From: Silurus meridionalis
Lineage: Eukaryota > Chordata > Actinopteri > Siluriformes > Siluridae
DNA: 64,000 nucleotides
Assembly: GCF_014805685.1 (NCBI RefSeq)
Contig: NC_060887.1
Coordinates: 10,119,963-10,183,962 of the forward strand
Reading direction: 5' to 3'
Each line of letters begins with the position of its first letter. Within the stretch, counting starts at the first letter, position 1. The notes below the pieces were generated by a model. The model saw only the letters and a program-made list of their open reading frames with translations, did not search any database and was not told the origin of the DNA. The position numbers were made by a program, and so were the translations under genes. Below are positions 1 to 20,000 of the stretch, one piece after another.

Positions 1-7987
<7,987 letters not shown>

Positions 7988-8239
7988 TTTTTATTATTTT
8001 ATATATATATATTATATATATTTACTTAAGTAGGCTTCGGAAAACTTCGCCAGAAATTCGGCGAACATCCAAATGACCGGAAGTTACCTTTTTTTTGAGT
8101 CCTGGGAAAATATATCTGGTCGCCTATAATTGAGTATTAAACTTTGACTTGATTATATATTTATATACATATATCTATATTCATTAACGAACTTACATCA
8201 CGAAAAAACATTCTTCCATACATATATAAATATATAATT

Positions 8240-9070
8240 ATCTATCTATATGTCATCAGAGTTCTATACGGGTTTCCCTGAGCCCCATCACCGCTCCGCT
8301 TCTCCTCATCACGCGTCTTTCCCGCATCCCTCTGCACCCGTGTGCCATTGCGGTAGCGGACGCTGCTTCATCAGGCCAAGCTGGAGGTGGAGATAATCGG
8401 CCATCTCGGATCCGCTGTGCAGGAAACTGGACTTTCTGATCATCTGGAGATGATTTGCATCCTTTCCGGCGATCCTACAAGACTGTTCTCGATATCAAGA
8501 CGCCTCATTAAGAAAAATAAAATCAAATAATTAAAAAAGAAAAACATACCGGAGATCTATAATCCGTAAACTTGGTATCTTCTAATATATCGCTTGGGTT
8601 TTTTTTTTTTTTTTTTACATTTTTTTTTTTACCCCCTTTCTCTCTCGTGTCCCTGTCCGGATCCCGGACGTGGGCATCTGCTGCGCGCTACGTCATCGCC
8701 GCCATATGCGGACTCGTCCGTGCGCGCTCACGTTCTCATCACGTACATACCCAGTCGCGTTAACCCTGTCTCACGTTGCTCTTACCCTACACAAGCGAAC
8801 ACACTTTCTCTTTAATGCCCCCCCCCACACACCCAATCTACAAATTAAAAAAAAAAAGAGACAGAAAACTAAAAAGCCCCGGATAAGCGCGTCACGGCGC
8901 ACGCGAGAACTCGTGCGATTTGCTCAATGCAATGCGGCACTCGCCTTGACTTCGGTGCTGATGCTGCACGAGGGCGGTTGCTCAGCGACGCTCTGCTTCT
9001 GCACGGGAGCCAATAGGGATGTGAGAAATGCGTCCGACGGGCATGCACATCCGTGATGCATTGCGCGATC
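8240..9070 (-). promoter_or_regulatory. CpG-rich 5' flank / probable promoter region of ENTREP3
   Basis: Upstream of the ENTREP3 start codon the sequence is much richer in CpG than its AT-rich neighbours, with several GCGC and ACGCG clusters around 8650-9060. This suits a vertebrate CpG-island promoter. No TATA box or transcription start can be fixed from sequence alone. Confidence 0.4.
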
Positions 9071-9322
9071 AGAGTGAACCAACTGTAGTGATAGGCCAAA
9101 AAAAAAAAAAAGTTATATATACGGCCATATGTCCAAAGCCCTTTTTTTTGGCATCATAGACCAGGTACTAACGCGCATGACTAAACACATTAATATGCAT
9201 ATCATATTTCTAGCAGTGGCAGGATGAAAGGGCCAGCAAGACCTTCTCTGCCAGACTATAATCTATCATAATCACTGACATTCGTTTTAATATAATAATA
9301 GCTTTTCTCTCAGATGTGCTAC

Positions 9323-10576
9323 TAAAGGGGCAGTGCACCAGAGTTTAAATTTAGGTTAGGAGCTTTTATCCAATCGGATTTCAGCCATCACATCACATGT
9401 TGCCAGGGTCGAAGGTATCTATCTGCCTTAAGCCTTTAAAATTAGCACCTGCTGTCCTTTAGTGTTTAAATGTCATGGTGCTTGATGTTGTTGCTTTAAC
9501 CAATCAGATTGTGTTTCGGCCACTTTACGGCCCCCTAACCAGTCTATTCTGTAACGTCTGCAATTTCCCGTCTTTTGATTGGATGGTCAGAGAAAGAACT
9601 AGTCAGAGCATTCAGCCCACATCTGTAGCAAACTGCACAAGCTTAAATATATGCATGTGGATTAGGGCTAAAACAACTAATCAATAAAATCGCTAATGAA
9701 ATTAGTTGGCAACGGATGCCGTTATCTAATAGTTGGGCTGCTCAAGTTCAGGGTTGATAGGACGGCAAGTTAACAAAGCCGCTTGCGAAATGGCAGAGAG
9801 TACAAGGTCCGTCCGCAGCAGGAAAAAGTGTGCGCCCCAAGTCATCCAAGACAATAAGAGCATTTTATATTAAACACAACAAAGAAAACCGTCACCTGAA
9901 AGTTATGCAAAGTGGAGTTGGAAGGAGTTGGAATGGAAGTACCACACTGATACATGAGCCATGAAAAGAAAACACACTGGGGTCAAGGATGATGGGGAAC
10001 GTCAGCACGGTGAGTAAAAATTGTATTTCCTCATCATCATAGTTTAATGAAGCGCTATTGTGTAAACTGTTTGTTTGCTAACTTCAGGAAAACAAACGCT
10101 AAATCTAAAAGCAGCAAATAACAGCAACAGTAAATGATAACATTTTTAATCACTGTTGTGGTTTTTAGCTAAAGCTTTTGTATTTGTACACCAATGCATA
10201 TTTTTTCCCTTTTTTTTTTATTCAAGCCTTTTAGCTTTCATTTCATAGTTTCATTCTCTTTTTATAGCATTTGTCTACTACAACAGTTAACTTGTGTTTT
10301 TAAACGTGACTCACTGCGGCTTTAATACGTTCAAATGCTTGTTTTGAGTGTTTGTATAATTAATTTATGTTTTATTTATATAATTTGAATTATTATACAA
10401 ATTAATTACATATTCTAGATGCGTATATCTTCACAACTGAACAAAACGTCTGTGTATTTTAAAGGCTTAAGGCAGATAGATACCGTCAACCCTGGCAACA
10501 TGTGATGTGATGGCTGAAATCCGATTGGATAAAAGCTCCTAACCTAAATTTAAACTCTGGTGCACTGCTCCTTTAA
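9323..10576. repeat. Pair of ~120-base inverted arms (9323-9441 and 10457-10576)
   Basis: The left arm begins taaaggggcagtgcaccaga and the right arm is its reverse complement with few differences, over about 119 bases. Shared internal text includes 'tccaatcggatttcagcc' and 'atcacatgttgccagggt'. The arms could be long terminal inverted repeats of a foldback element or two opposed copies of a short repeat. The right arm lies inside the hAT element at 9663-10867 while the left does not. Confidence 0.85.
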
Positions 10577-10867
10577 GTGAATTCGTTGAAAGGAGAAATC
10601 CCCCATGCACTCCTCAACAAGCAGCCAATATTAGCTTTAAAAAGCCAAACCTATAAATACTCAATATGTCGCCTCTGCACTAATTAAAGTACACTTTTAT
10701 ACATCAATACCCTGAATTAGGGTTTAATACAATTATAATAACAAAACATTAAAAAAGTTAAAAAATAAATAAAAAAAATTAAAAAATCTGATTAATAGAT
10801 TAATCGGAATAAATAAAACGATCATCCGATTAATCAATTACCGAAATAATCGTTAGTTGCAGCCCTA
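9663..10867 (+). mobile_element. hAT-like transposon, decayed, with BED-finger remnant
   Basis: Ends are tagggct... and ...agcccta with AT-rich 'attaatc' subterminal sequence. The flanks atgtggat (9655-9662) and atgtggct (10868-10875) are an 8-base target duplication with one mismatch. Around 9905-9995 a frame with one shift shows WNGSTTLIHE and KRKHTGVKDDGE-like residues, as in the BED zinc finger of hAT transposases. The rest of the transposase is missing. Confidence 0.75.
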
Positions 10868-10982
10868 ATGTGGCTTTAATTGCATTTTTTTTTTAAATTC
10901 AACAATGCCAGATAGAGGAGTAAATAATAATAAGTAATTAATTTGGTCACAGATACACTTTCAAGGATATTTACAAGACGGA

Positions 10983-11055
10983 CTTTTCAAGAAAAGCAGG
11001 ACATCATGATGCAAGGGCTGACATTGCATCATGATGTCCAGCTTTTCTTGAAAAG
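10983..11055. repeat. Near-perfect 32-base palindrome
   Basis: Arms 10983-11014 and 11024-11055 are reverse complements with one mismatch around the 9-base loop gggctgaca. As RNA or single-stranded DNA it would make a strong hairpin. No open frame or known element end coincides. Confidence 0.9.
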
Positions 11056-11539
11056 AAAAACAGTTTAAACAGTTCAGCTTTTTTCATGAACATGTGCAAA
11101 CCCCCACATACATGCTCCCGAAATCTAATGGGAAGCCTTGCCAGGAATTATTACAACAGCTGAATATAAAATAGGATGTTACATATGGGTGTCCTGATAC
11201 AATTTTTTAGTAGTGTAGATGTAGTACCCTGATGAGCCACCAGAAGCACCACCTTTGGAGCATTGTTGAACTTCACAGTAAGTTTCATTGCCATTCTTTC
11301 AAAAGATATTCCCTCAATTGGTGGTGCTAAAATGTCACTCTAAAATCCTGTCTCATTCAACTTTCCGGCCCTGCTTTATTCCTCCTAATGCCCCCCTCTG
11401 GATGGAGCTGGAGGATGGAGATCATGATCAATTGGTGACCACTGGCTACAGCTGAGGATGGTTCCACATGAAGTCTATAGCTTCATGAGTTTACTATGGA
11501 GGTTAAGGGCCACGATGATTGATTTGGATTGCAATTAAT

Positions 11540-11845
11540 ATAAACATTCTGCTACAATGGCTTAGGGCTGCAAGTTTCCATCATGGAAGAACTGATAAAA
11601 ATGGAACTATAATAAATGGATGTTCGCTGTCACCCAGATGTGAATGGGTTCCCTTTTGAGTCTGGATTACTTCAAGGGTCTCTTCCGAATACCAGCTCAG
11701 GGTTTTTTCTTGCCCCGGTCCTTAGTGGATCGCTTATTAGGGATGGATTTTACAGGGACTCAATTACGATGCTAAAATGTATATTCATATTGTTTTACTT
11801 CTGTAAAGCTGCTTTAGGACAATGTCCATTGCTATACATGCTATT
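11540..11845 (-). repeat. Dispersed fish repeat ('caatggacattgt..aaagcagctttacag' family), reverse copy
   Basis: The reverse strand reads 'gcaatggacattgtcctaaa' then 'gcagctttacag'. The same text occurs on the plus strand near 50335, 57005 and 58090. Related tail text with 'ggtatgaggaagaaacc' and 'gaggaaccaga' occurs near 2720 and 38460. Confidence 0.65.
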
Positions 11846-12155
11846 TTAGAGTAAAAAAAAAAGGAAGTGAGCATGAAGGTGATAGGATGTGAATGACAAA
11901 TTTCAAACTCATCAAACAAGTCAGTGATTCCTGTGACCATGCTTATATGTTTGCACATTACCGAATGACCATTAATCTCATACAGTAAGCAGAAATGTAC
12001 CTTTATTGACAGCTTTTAACCCACATACAGTACAGTCACAGTATACAAAGTGGACCATGGTATAACTGATGCGAGATCCGAAAAAAACTGCGATCGTTTT
12101 GGAATGTAGAAGTTGCTGACTTTGCTTCTTTTTTTACAGTTTTATTCAAAGCAGC

Positions 12156-12156
<1 letters not shown>

Positions 12157-12228
<72 letters not shown>
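12157..12228. repeat. (TA)n microsatellite
   Basis: Uninterrupted TA run downstream of the RAB13 3' end. Confidence 0.97.
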
Positions 12229-12229
<1 letters not shown>

Positions 12230-13073
12230 GGGAAAGGATTGTGTTCTCTGAAAGGAATGAGCGTGAAGGGAATATGAAGGGGGTTTACAATGAGACTACA
12301 CAGTGATGCACTTTTTATAAGCAGAAAGAAAAGAAAAAGGAAAAAACTAAAACAAAATCAGATAAAACACTTCACTTTCTTAACTAGACACTTCACTATG
12401 ACCTCACTTGCTCCTAACACACTCTGTAGTTCATGTCATAAAGGACTTTCCTCTTAATTCCTGTCAACATTGGTGTGATGCAATTTTATTTCCGAAACAG
12501 CGGAAAAAAAAAAAAGAAGAAAAAACATTAAATGATGCTGTTTATAAACAGAAGCATTAAAATCCCTATAAAAAATATGTGGAAGGGAAACAGACTGTAC
12601 AAAATGGCAAACAATTTTAACCGTACTTCTCGCTGCTGCCGAGGGCAAATGCTTTCCGGCCCAGAAATCTACTCTAGGTTTTACCCATCACCCCCTGCAC
12701 TCGTGCACTCACAGACCAGTGAGTCAGAATGAAATCACTGATTATGCTTTCAACACAATTCTTGTCACCACTAAGTCATATTCCAGGACTTGCCTAATTT
12801 ATGGGCGATAAAAAAAAAAAAAAAAAAAATGGTGCAACAGATAAAATCGAGCGCACTAAAGCTTGCATCTGGGAGGAGAGATTCCCACAGCGTTTTACCT
12901 AAGCGTTCGTACTTATACCTGAACTTGAACTCCAGCTGAAATATAAAAGTTAAAAATGTCAAAACGTTGCATACCTCGAACCCGACTACAGAATGACCCG
13001 CTATTATAACGTGATGAACTCGTTACAGCGAATCTACAAAAAAACCTCAAACCTATGCCTGGATTATCATTTG

Positions 13074-13084
13074 GTATTTTATTT
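13074..13084 (-). terminator. Candidate RAB13 polyadenylation signal
   Basis: The reverse strand reads AATAAA within 'ccaaaaaataaaatacc', about 135 bases past the stop codon. Other AATAAA copies lie further downstream (for example near 12003 and 12142), so the used site is uncertain. Confidence 0.35.
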
Positions 13085-13212
13085 TTTGGGTTATTTTGTA
13101 CCTTTTGTTTAAACGTTTTCACAACGTCCCGTTACTTAGCGTTTCCTATGTGTGTAATACTGATGCGTTGTAGGAGTGTTCTGGGTCTGGATGATGTCTG
13201 TTGGTGATTTGT

Positions 13213-13287
13213 TTACAACAGAAGACACTTGGATGTCTTTTTCTCCGGGTTGGGGCTGGTGAGTCTGACTTCACGGCCGGATGAGCC
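13213..13287 (-). CDS. rab13: RAB13 coding exon 8 (hypervariable tail, CAAX, stop)
   Basis: 75 bases including the stop codon (13215-13213). It encodes [20 protein letters not shown] then CLLL. A basic tail followed by a CAAX box is typical of RAB13 and RAB8, in contrast to the double-cysteine tails of most Rabs. Acceptor CAG at 13290-13288. Confidence 0.93.
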   Translation of the reverse strand, partial: GSSGREVRLTSPNPEKKTSKCLLL

Positions 13288-16200
13288 CTGGAAAAAGAAA
13301 AGAATACAAAAAAAAAAAATTCCTTAGAATGTATTCATTTGAATCGGCTTTGTGCAATGTACAAATGTGCTTAGATTCAATCCACATACTTGGGGGGGGG
13401 GGGAACTGAAATTAAGGATGACTGTCCAAGACAATATGGCAATTGGCAGAAATTATTTCCTTTAGAATTATAAGTACTATATTTTATGATTGATGGTGTT
13501 TTACAGGGAGAAAACACCCTCACCCACAGTGCACAAGAGGTTCTGGTTCAAGTTAATGTTGGATGACGATGAACATGGTGGTGCTCTGGATTTCCAGTCA
13601 GCAGATCTCAATCCAGCTAAACACCAAGTGTATGGGAGAGTTTGGAGTGATCTGTTGGGCAGTTCTTACCACCACCACCACCATTCCTCATCGCCAATAG
13701 AGCGAATACCTTTTTTTGGACTCATTTTATTAGATGTCAGTCAGCGATTGACTCATTAATATCATTCTAATGAATAGATTGGTGTGCTGAGAGCAACATT
13801 AGAATCTTTTCACATGACCCGTGTTGATTAAGCAAAGAGTCTTGTGACAAAAATGATAATGGGAACATTATAGCCATAATAAATCTTAGTACTTCGGATA
13901 TGCGAGTACATTTGAAGGCAAAAACTCAACCAACAGTTTAAATGGACACTTTTATTGGAGTAACATTTAACCGAGTGTATTGTCCTCTTCAAGGCACAAA
14001 AAATTGTTCTCGCAGCTTTTGACGGCTTAAACACATGAATCTATATATGATTTGCGGATCACGTTCATGTGGTTTGTCGGTGTATGTTGACTATTTGAGG
14101 TGAAGTCGTCCTTTGGTTTTATTCAGGCCAAATCACGTTGAATGCATTTTGTTCTTTTATTGCACAAGCAGCACCACTTTCGTTTGAAATCACACCAGGC
14201 AGCTTTTCTTAAATCTATTCTCTGTATACACAGTGACATTAACATCCAAGTGATTTTGGAAGGCATCCAGAACTGTGATGCTCATTATAGTCTATTTGAG
14301 CACTGGCAGCATTTACGCTCAAAACGATCCTCAAAACAGCAAAACGTTCAAGTGATGGTGCTGAACTGAACCTCTGTGTCCACTCGAGTGAAAATTGTTG
14401 GAGGGGCCACTGGGCATGAATTGAAAAAAATCCCAGAAGCTATCATTATTCACAAATTATGGATGGGTTGTAGATGGTTTGATTAAATTAATTATATAAG
14501 GGGCTGCAATTTGAGAATTATGTAAAAATACGAGGAATTCATCGATATATACTAACATTTTTTCGAATAAAACAGCAAACTCACCGGTTTCATGCTGGAT
14601 TTCATTAATATATCTCGAGCCAGAGAAAGGAAAGACTGCAGAGAGAGAGAGAGAGAAATTGTGGATGAGATTGCAACACTTCCGCACAAAAACTATCATG
14701 ACCAATACCAATGAGGCAACATCAGGTCATGAAATCATGTGCATCATTGTGCAATTCTGGACCATCATCCAGCGTAACGTAACTGGTGTGCTCGGTTTGT
14801 ACAATCTTACCTCCTCAACGTTGATGCTTGACTTTGCGCTTGTCTCAAAGAACCGAATCCCATGGTCCTTTGCGAGCTTTGATAAAAAATTCAAAATATT
14901 TTGGTTAGCAGGTGAATCTGACATTAGACCCTAGAAACTACTCATCATGCACACAAATTACCTTCTCCCCCATCTCCTGAGACACCTTTCTCTTGGCTTC
15001 GATGTCACACTTATTGCCCAGCAGCATTCGACTCACTCCTGCTGATGCATTCTGCCAAAAGCAAAAGACAAAAGTGTGCTTGGTTACTTAGCCTTTCAGT
15101 TCTTCAAAAAACCTGCGATTCTCTTCTATACTAACACAAAGCGAAACCACTTCCATACAAATAGAAATAGTGTGGCTGCGAAGACTGTTATTACTAAATA
15201 CACTGATACTAATTTAATGTAAATAGAAATGAGTGTGGGGGGGGACATCGATTCGTAGCCCTCCAGTTCATGCCATTGCTGTATTTACATAAAACACACA
15301 TCATTGTGTACACTTACAGTATATATACACACAACATCTCACAAAAGTGAGTGCACCCCTCACATTTCAGCAACCATTTTATTGTGTTCGAGGCACAATA
15401 CAATAGAAATGAAATATATTTTGTGTGCGCACCATTGACACAGCTTGTTGCTGGGAGTCTTCATGAGATCATGGAGCTGCTGGATGTTAGACACATGAAG
15501 CGAGGGCATCATGTTCTACTTCAGAATGTGACAGTACATGTTGGGATCCATGTTTCCCCTCAATCAACCGCAGCTCCCCAGTACCAGCAGCATTCAAGCA
15601 GCCCCAGACCATGATCCTACCACCACCATGCTTAACTGTATGCAAGACACAATTTTCTTGGTACTCCTCACCATGCCACACATGCTGGACACCATCTGAG
15701 CCAAATAAGTTTATCGTAGTCTCATCAGAACACAGTTACAGTAATTCATGCTTTTGGACATGTCTTTGTTTGTGGGGTTTCTTGTGACCATCTTCAGAAG
15801 AGGCTTCTTTCTGGGATGATGGCCATGCAAACCAGTGTGCGGTGTACGGTCTGAGCACTGACAAGTGGACCTTCTGCTTTTGCAACCTCTAAAGCAGGGG
15901 TGGCCAACCCGCGGCTCGCGAGCCTTTGGCTGGTTTCATGCGGCTCTTTGGCTGGTTTCATGCGGCTCTTACGTTCATATCGAAGTTTGTGGGTTTTTTT
16001 TTTTTTTTTTTTTAATGTGCGTGTTCGCTTCGCTTGAGTTCAATATTTTAAGACTTAAATGAGCTTGCCCTTACTGGGAAACTTTGCGGTATATCAGACG
16101 AAACACACTTTTAATGACGCAATAAAAAAAGCCAGCACACGGTTATCTGGATAAGAGCAACATGTCTGTGGTGTGCGGAGAGCGATTTGCAAAACATGCA

Positions 16201-16984
16201 ATGCTGAAATTTCAAGAGGGGGTGTATCTGCAAAGAGTTTCTCCAAGTCGGGTTTAATTTATCACCTGAAATCCAAACATCCCGATTGGCATTCTAAATA
16301 TGAGAAGAATGTGGCGCAGAAAAGTAAAGTCTGTAGAGGACGTTTTTGAAAAGGCAGGAAAGTTTTCCAGTGATGTGCCAAGGCAAAAGGCATAACACAA
16401 AAAATTATGGATTTCATTGACTTTTGAATTGAATTTTCATTTCGGGGCATCCCTAAAATATTATCGTTTCATGTGGCCCTCTGACACAATTCAGGTTTCT
16501 CATGTGGCCCCTTGTAAAAAATCAATTGCCCACCCCTGCGGTATATTCATCTCATGCACATGCGCATTTGACGAAAATACCGTATTAAACTCAAGCGAAG
16601 TGAACACGCACATAAAAAAAACCCCACAAAGTCTGTGTTTTCTACCCTGAAACACGTGAAATCAAAGCATCGATCTGTTCTGACTGACACACATGTGAAA
16701 GAATTGCTTTGAGTGGCAACAACGGAATACGAGGCAGATTTGAAGGGGATTGTTCAAGGCAAAGAATGCCAAAAGTCCCACTAAGTAACATGCATAGTTA
16801 AAGAAAAACGCTATTGTAAATTATTATATTTTTGTTTGTCGACTTGTTTAAACTAAGAGTTTGTGTGTGTGAGGCAGTGCAGTGTTCATTGTTGAAAATG
16901 ACTGTCCTGTGGTCTTAGAACTGTAGGAGTCAATTTCTGTCATTATGTTGGTGTTGGACATTTACAATAAATCTGGCTGAGCAG

Positions 16985-17033
<49 letters not shown>

Positions 17034-20000
17034 GAAGGGATGGGTGATGTTCATGTGTGCCCATGTGTATGATGTGGCTCTTTGCGGTAACTCAGTAAAA
17101 AATGTGGCTCTCGGTCTCTGACTGGTTGGCCACCCCTGCTCTAAAGCAATGCGGCAGCAGTCACGGATCTGTTTTTTTTTAAGTAGCTTCGTCACCTGAC
17201 GCACAGCACGAGGACTCAACTTCTTTGATGGACCCTTGTGAAGGCTGTTCTGAGTGGAACCCGTCTTGGAAAACCTCTGTATGTCCCTGACCACTGTACT
17301 GTAACTCAGTTTCAGGGTGTTACCGATCTTATAGCCTCGGCATCTTGGTGGAGAGCAACAATTCTAATTCTCAAATCTTTGGAGAGTCTTTGTCACAATC
17401 TGCCATGTTGAACATCCAGTGGTCAGTACAAGAGAATTGTACTCAAAGCACCACATTTTAACTGCTCTAATACAAGATACACAAATTTGTATGGTCCTAG
17501 CCAGCAGACAAAAACATGAACATGATGAATAGGACGTGTGGCTTTGCACGGTCACATACAGCTGTTATCACTTGGGTTTACTCACTTTTGTTACCAGTTT
17601 TTTAATAACGCACATTTGACTACTCTAAAATATATTCCAGTTTCACTTCTATAGTATTGTCAGTTGAGAAGATTTACTAAAATGATTGCTGAAATGTGAG
17701 GGTTGTACTGTATACATACATACATACATGTATATTATAAAGTAACTAGTAACTCATTACTACAGCAAATTATTTATTCGTTCAGTCCATTTAACTACAC
17801 ATGGAGCATTTTGTTTCTCCACGGACCATTATTACTGACGGAAGACCAGATAAACTCAGGTAAACACAGAAGACGCTGTAGAATGAAATAATGGAGGAAC
17901 GGGGAGAAAACAGCGAGAAGATTCATATGGGAGCCTGTTCCACCACAAAAAAAAATAAATAAAAGTGCCTTTCATTCTTACCTCCTTGATACTCTTCATC
18001 CAGTTTTGAATGTTCTCAAAGGATTTCTCGTCAGTAATATCATACACAAGGATGATCCCCTAAAATAAAAAAAAAATTATATAAAATCATGTTCCATGGG
18101 ATTACATGGAAAAAAAAAAAAAAAAAGTCAATACAAAATGTAACAGTTCATATGTTTTGAGTAAAGTGTGAAGATATTTATATTAATAATGAATAGCATG
18201 ACGTCTCATCAAGGACACGATTAGAAAGAGCGAAGCGGTACACACACACGGGCAGGAACTTACAAACACTTCAGGGTGCTGCATTAATTAATGATTTTTT
18301 TAGACATTCAAAACTGCAATTCTCTACTTTCTTCCTCTTAATACCAAACAGAAAAATGTTGAAGGGGTCATCTGCACTTTTCCTACTTCACAATAGGGAC
18401 TCAACCTCACGTCAGAACACAAGGTCCAACAAAAGAACTCGACGCCCTTTAAACAACATACATTATTTGAACAAAAGTATCAGAACACCTGATTTTTCCA
18501 GTCACAAAGTTCAGTGGTAACATTACATCCAACATGAAAATGCCTCCGTGCCCAAACTACCAATGAAGATATGGTTTACATGGGTTGGAAAAGTTTTTGA
18601 GTGGTCTGCTATAAAGCTCTGACCTCAACCCTATTGAACACCTTTGGGATAACGCTGACTCACCCTATATCAATACCCGACTTAACTATCACCCTTGTGG
18701 CTATGCGAGCACAAATCTCCACAAACACACTAATATCAAGGTTATTATGACAGCAATTGGGACTAAACGTGGAATGGGATGTTAAAAAAAAGCACAGATC
18801 TTATGAGCAGATGTCCACAGACTTTGTCCATATAGTGCAACTACCAAAAAAAATAAAAAATTTAATTACCCAAATTATTCTATTTAACACCAAAGATGCC
18901 ATTGTATTCCGATAAACCTGTTGCTTCAATTTTTTTTTAATTCAATTTACAAAGCAACAACAAATTCAGCTGCCTTTTCTTTTTTTTGCCATATCCCTTA
19001 CACCGTGACGGCGCAAGAACCTTCCGCTGAGGCGTGCAAAAAACTGCTACTCGTGCAAGGTAACATTCTCAGAGAAACTCGTGAGCTCTGGATCATAGGG
19101 CAAATGCTTGTCTGCTGAAACTATGAAAATTAACTCGGGTCAAGTCAAGAGGCTTTTATTGTCATTTCTACTATACACGGTGGTACGCAGTAAAAACGAG
19201 ACAACGTTCCTCCAGAACCCTGGTGCTACACTAAACAGCATAGCCCTACAACACACAACATAAAGCTACATAAAGTGCCGACAGACAGACAACACAAGAG
19301 AGTGTGGGACAATACACAGAACTATTGCTTCAAAGAAAATAAAAAAATAAAAAAAACAGCGCTGTTGTGGTTTCTAGAGTGTTGTTCAAAAGCTCAAGCT
19401 GCCACAATTGGGGCGTCTTTCATTTCGTACGGTACATGTGTAGGTATACGATGCGTGTGCGTTACCATAGCTCCTCTGTAATACGCTGTAGTGATGGTCT
19501 TAAATCTCTCCTGTCCTGCTGTGTCCCTGCAAAATAGCACAAAAACAGCAACCCATGAATATGCATAATCGGAAACGGCTAGCAAATCGGTGCGATACAT
19601 TTAGCGCTAGGACGGACTCTGCGTTATCGGGCGAACACGTTACGAGTGGGTCTGCCTTTCGACCTCAGCACGCTGATAACATCTGAATCGCGGCCCAAAG
19701 TCCAGGACATTTCGAATCAGACACAGTAATGTGTGCGAGGAAATCTTCGCACTGGATCTAGTATCCTTAAAAAACTAATCCCCCCCAAGAACGCGTTCAT
19801 TCGTTTAGCTTCGTAACTGCTGTATCCTGGCTATAACCAGGACCCTGTCAAAATGCGTACCGCAGGAGATTCCTTTTTAACTGCTGATTAATCCGAAGCG
19901 GATTCGCAAACCGGGTTTTTAGGCAGCCGTGTGCTGAAAATGCGTCGATTTAAAGAAAGAAGATCCGATTTTGCCGATGTCTTTGTAAGGACATTATTTA

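Larger units (their letters stand above)
15314..17714 (-). mobile_element. Tc1-like transposon, interrupted and decayed
   Basis: Both ends share the inverted text 'acagta..', 'ccctcacatttcagcaa' and 'cattttat/ag' (15315-15380 and reverse of 17660-17714). Minus-strand frames give transposase pieces: 17294-17170 with [10 protein letters not shown] and [14 protein letters not shown] from the DNA-binding half, and 15681-15490 with [11 protein letters not shown] and GELRLIEGK from the catalytic domain. The middle is split by an hAT-like insertion at 15895-17138. Confidence 0.85.
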
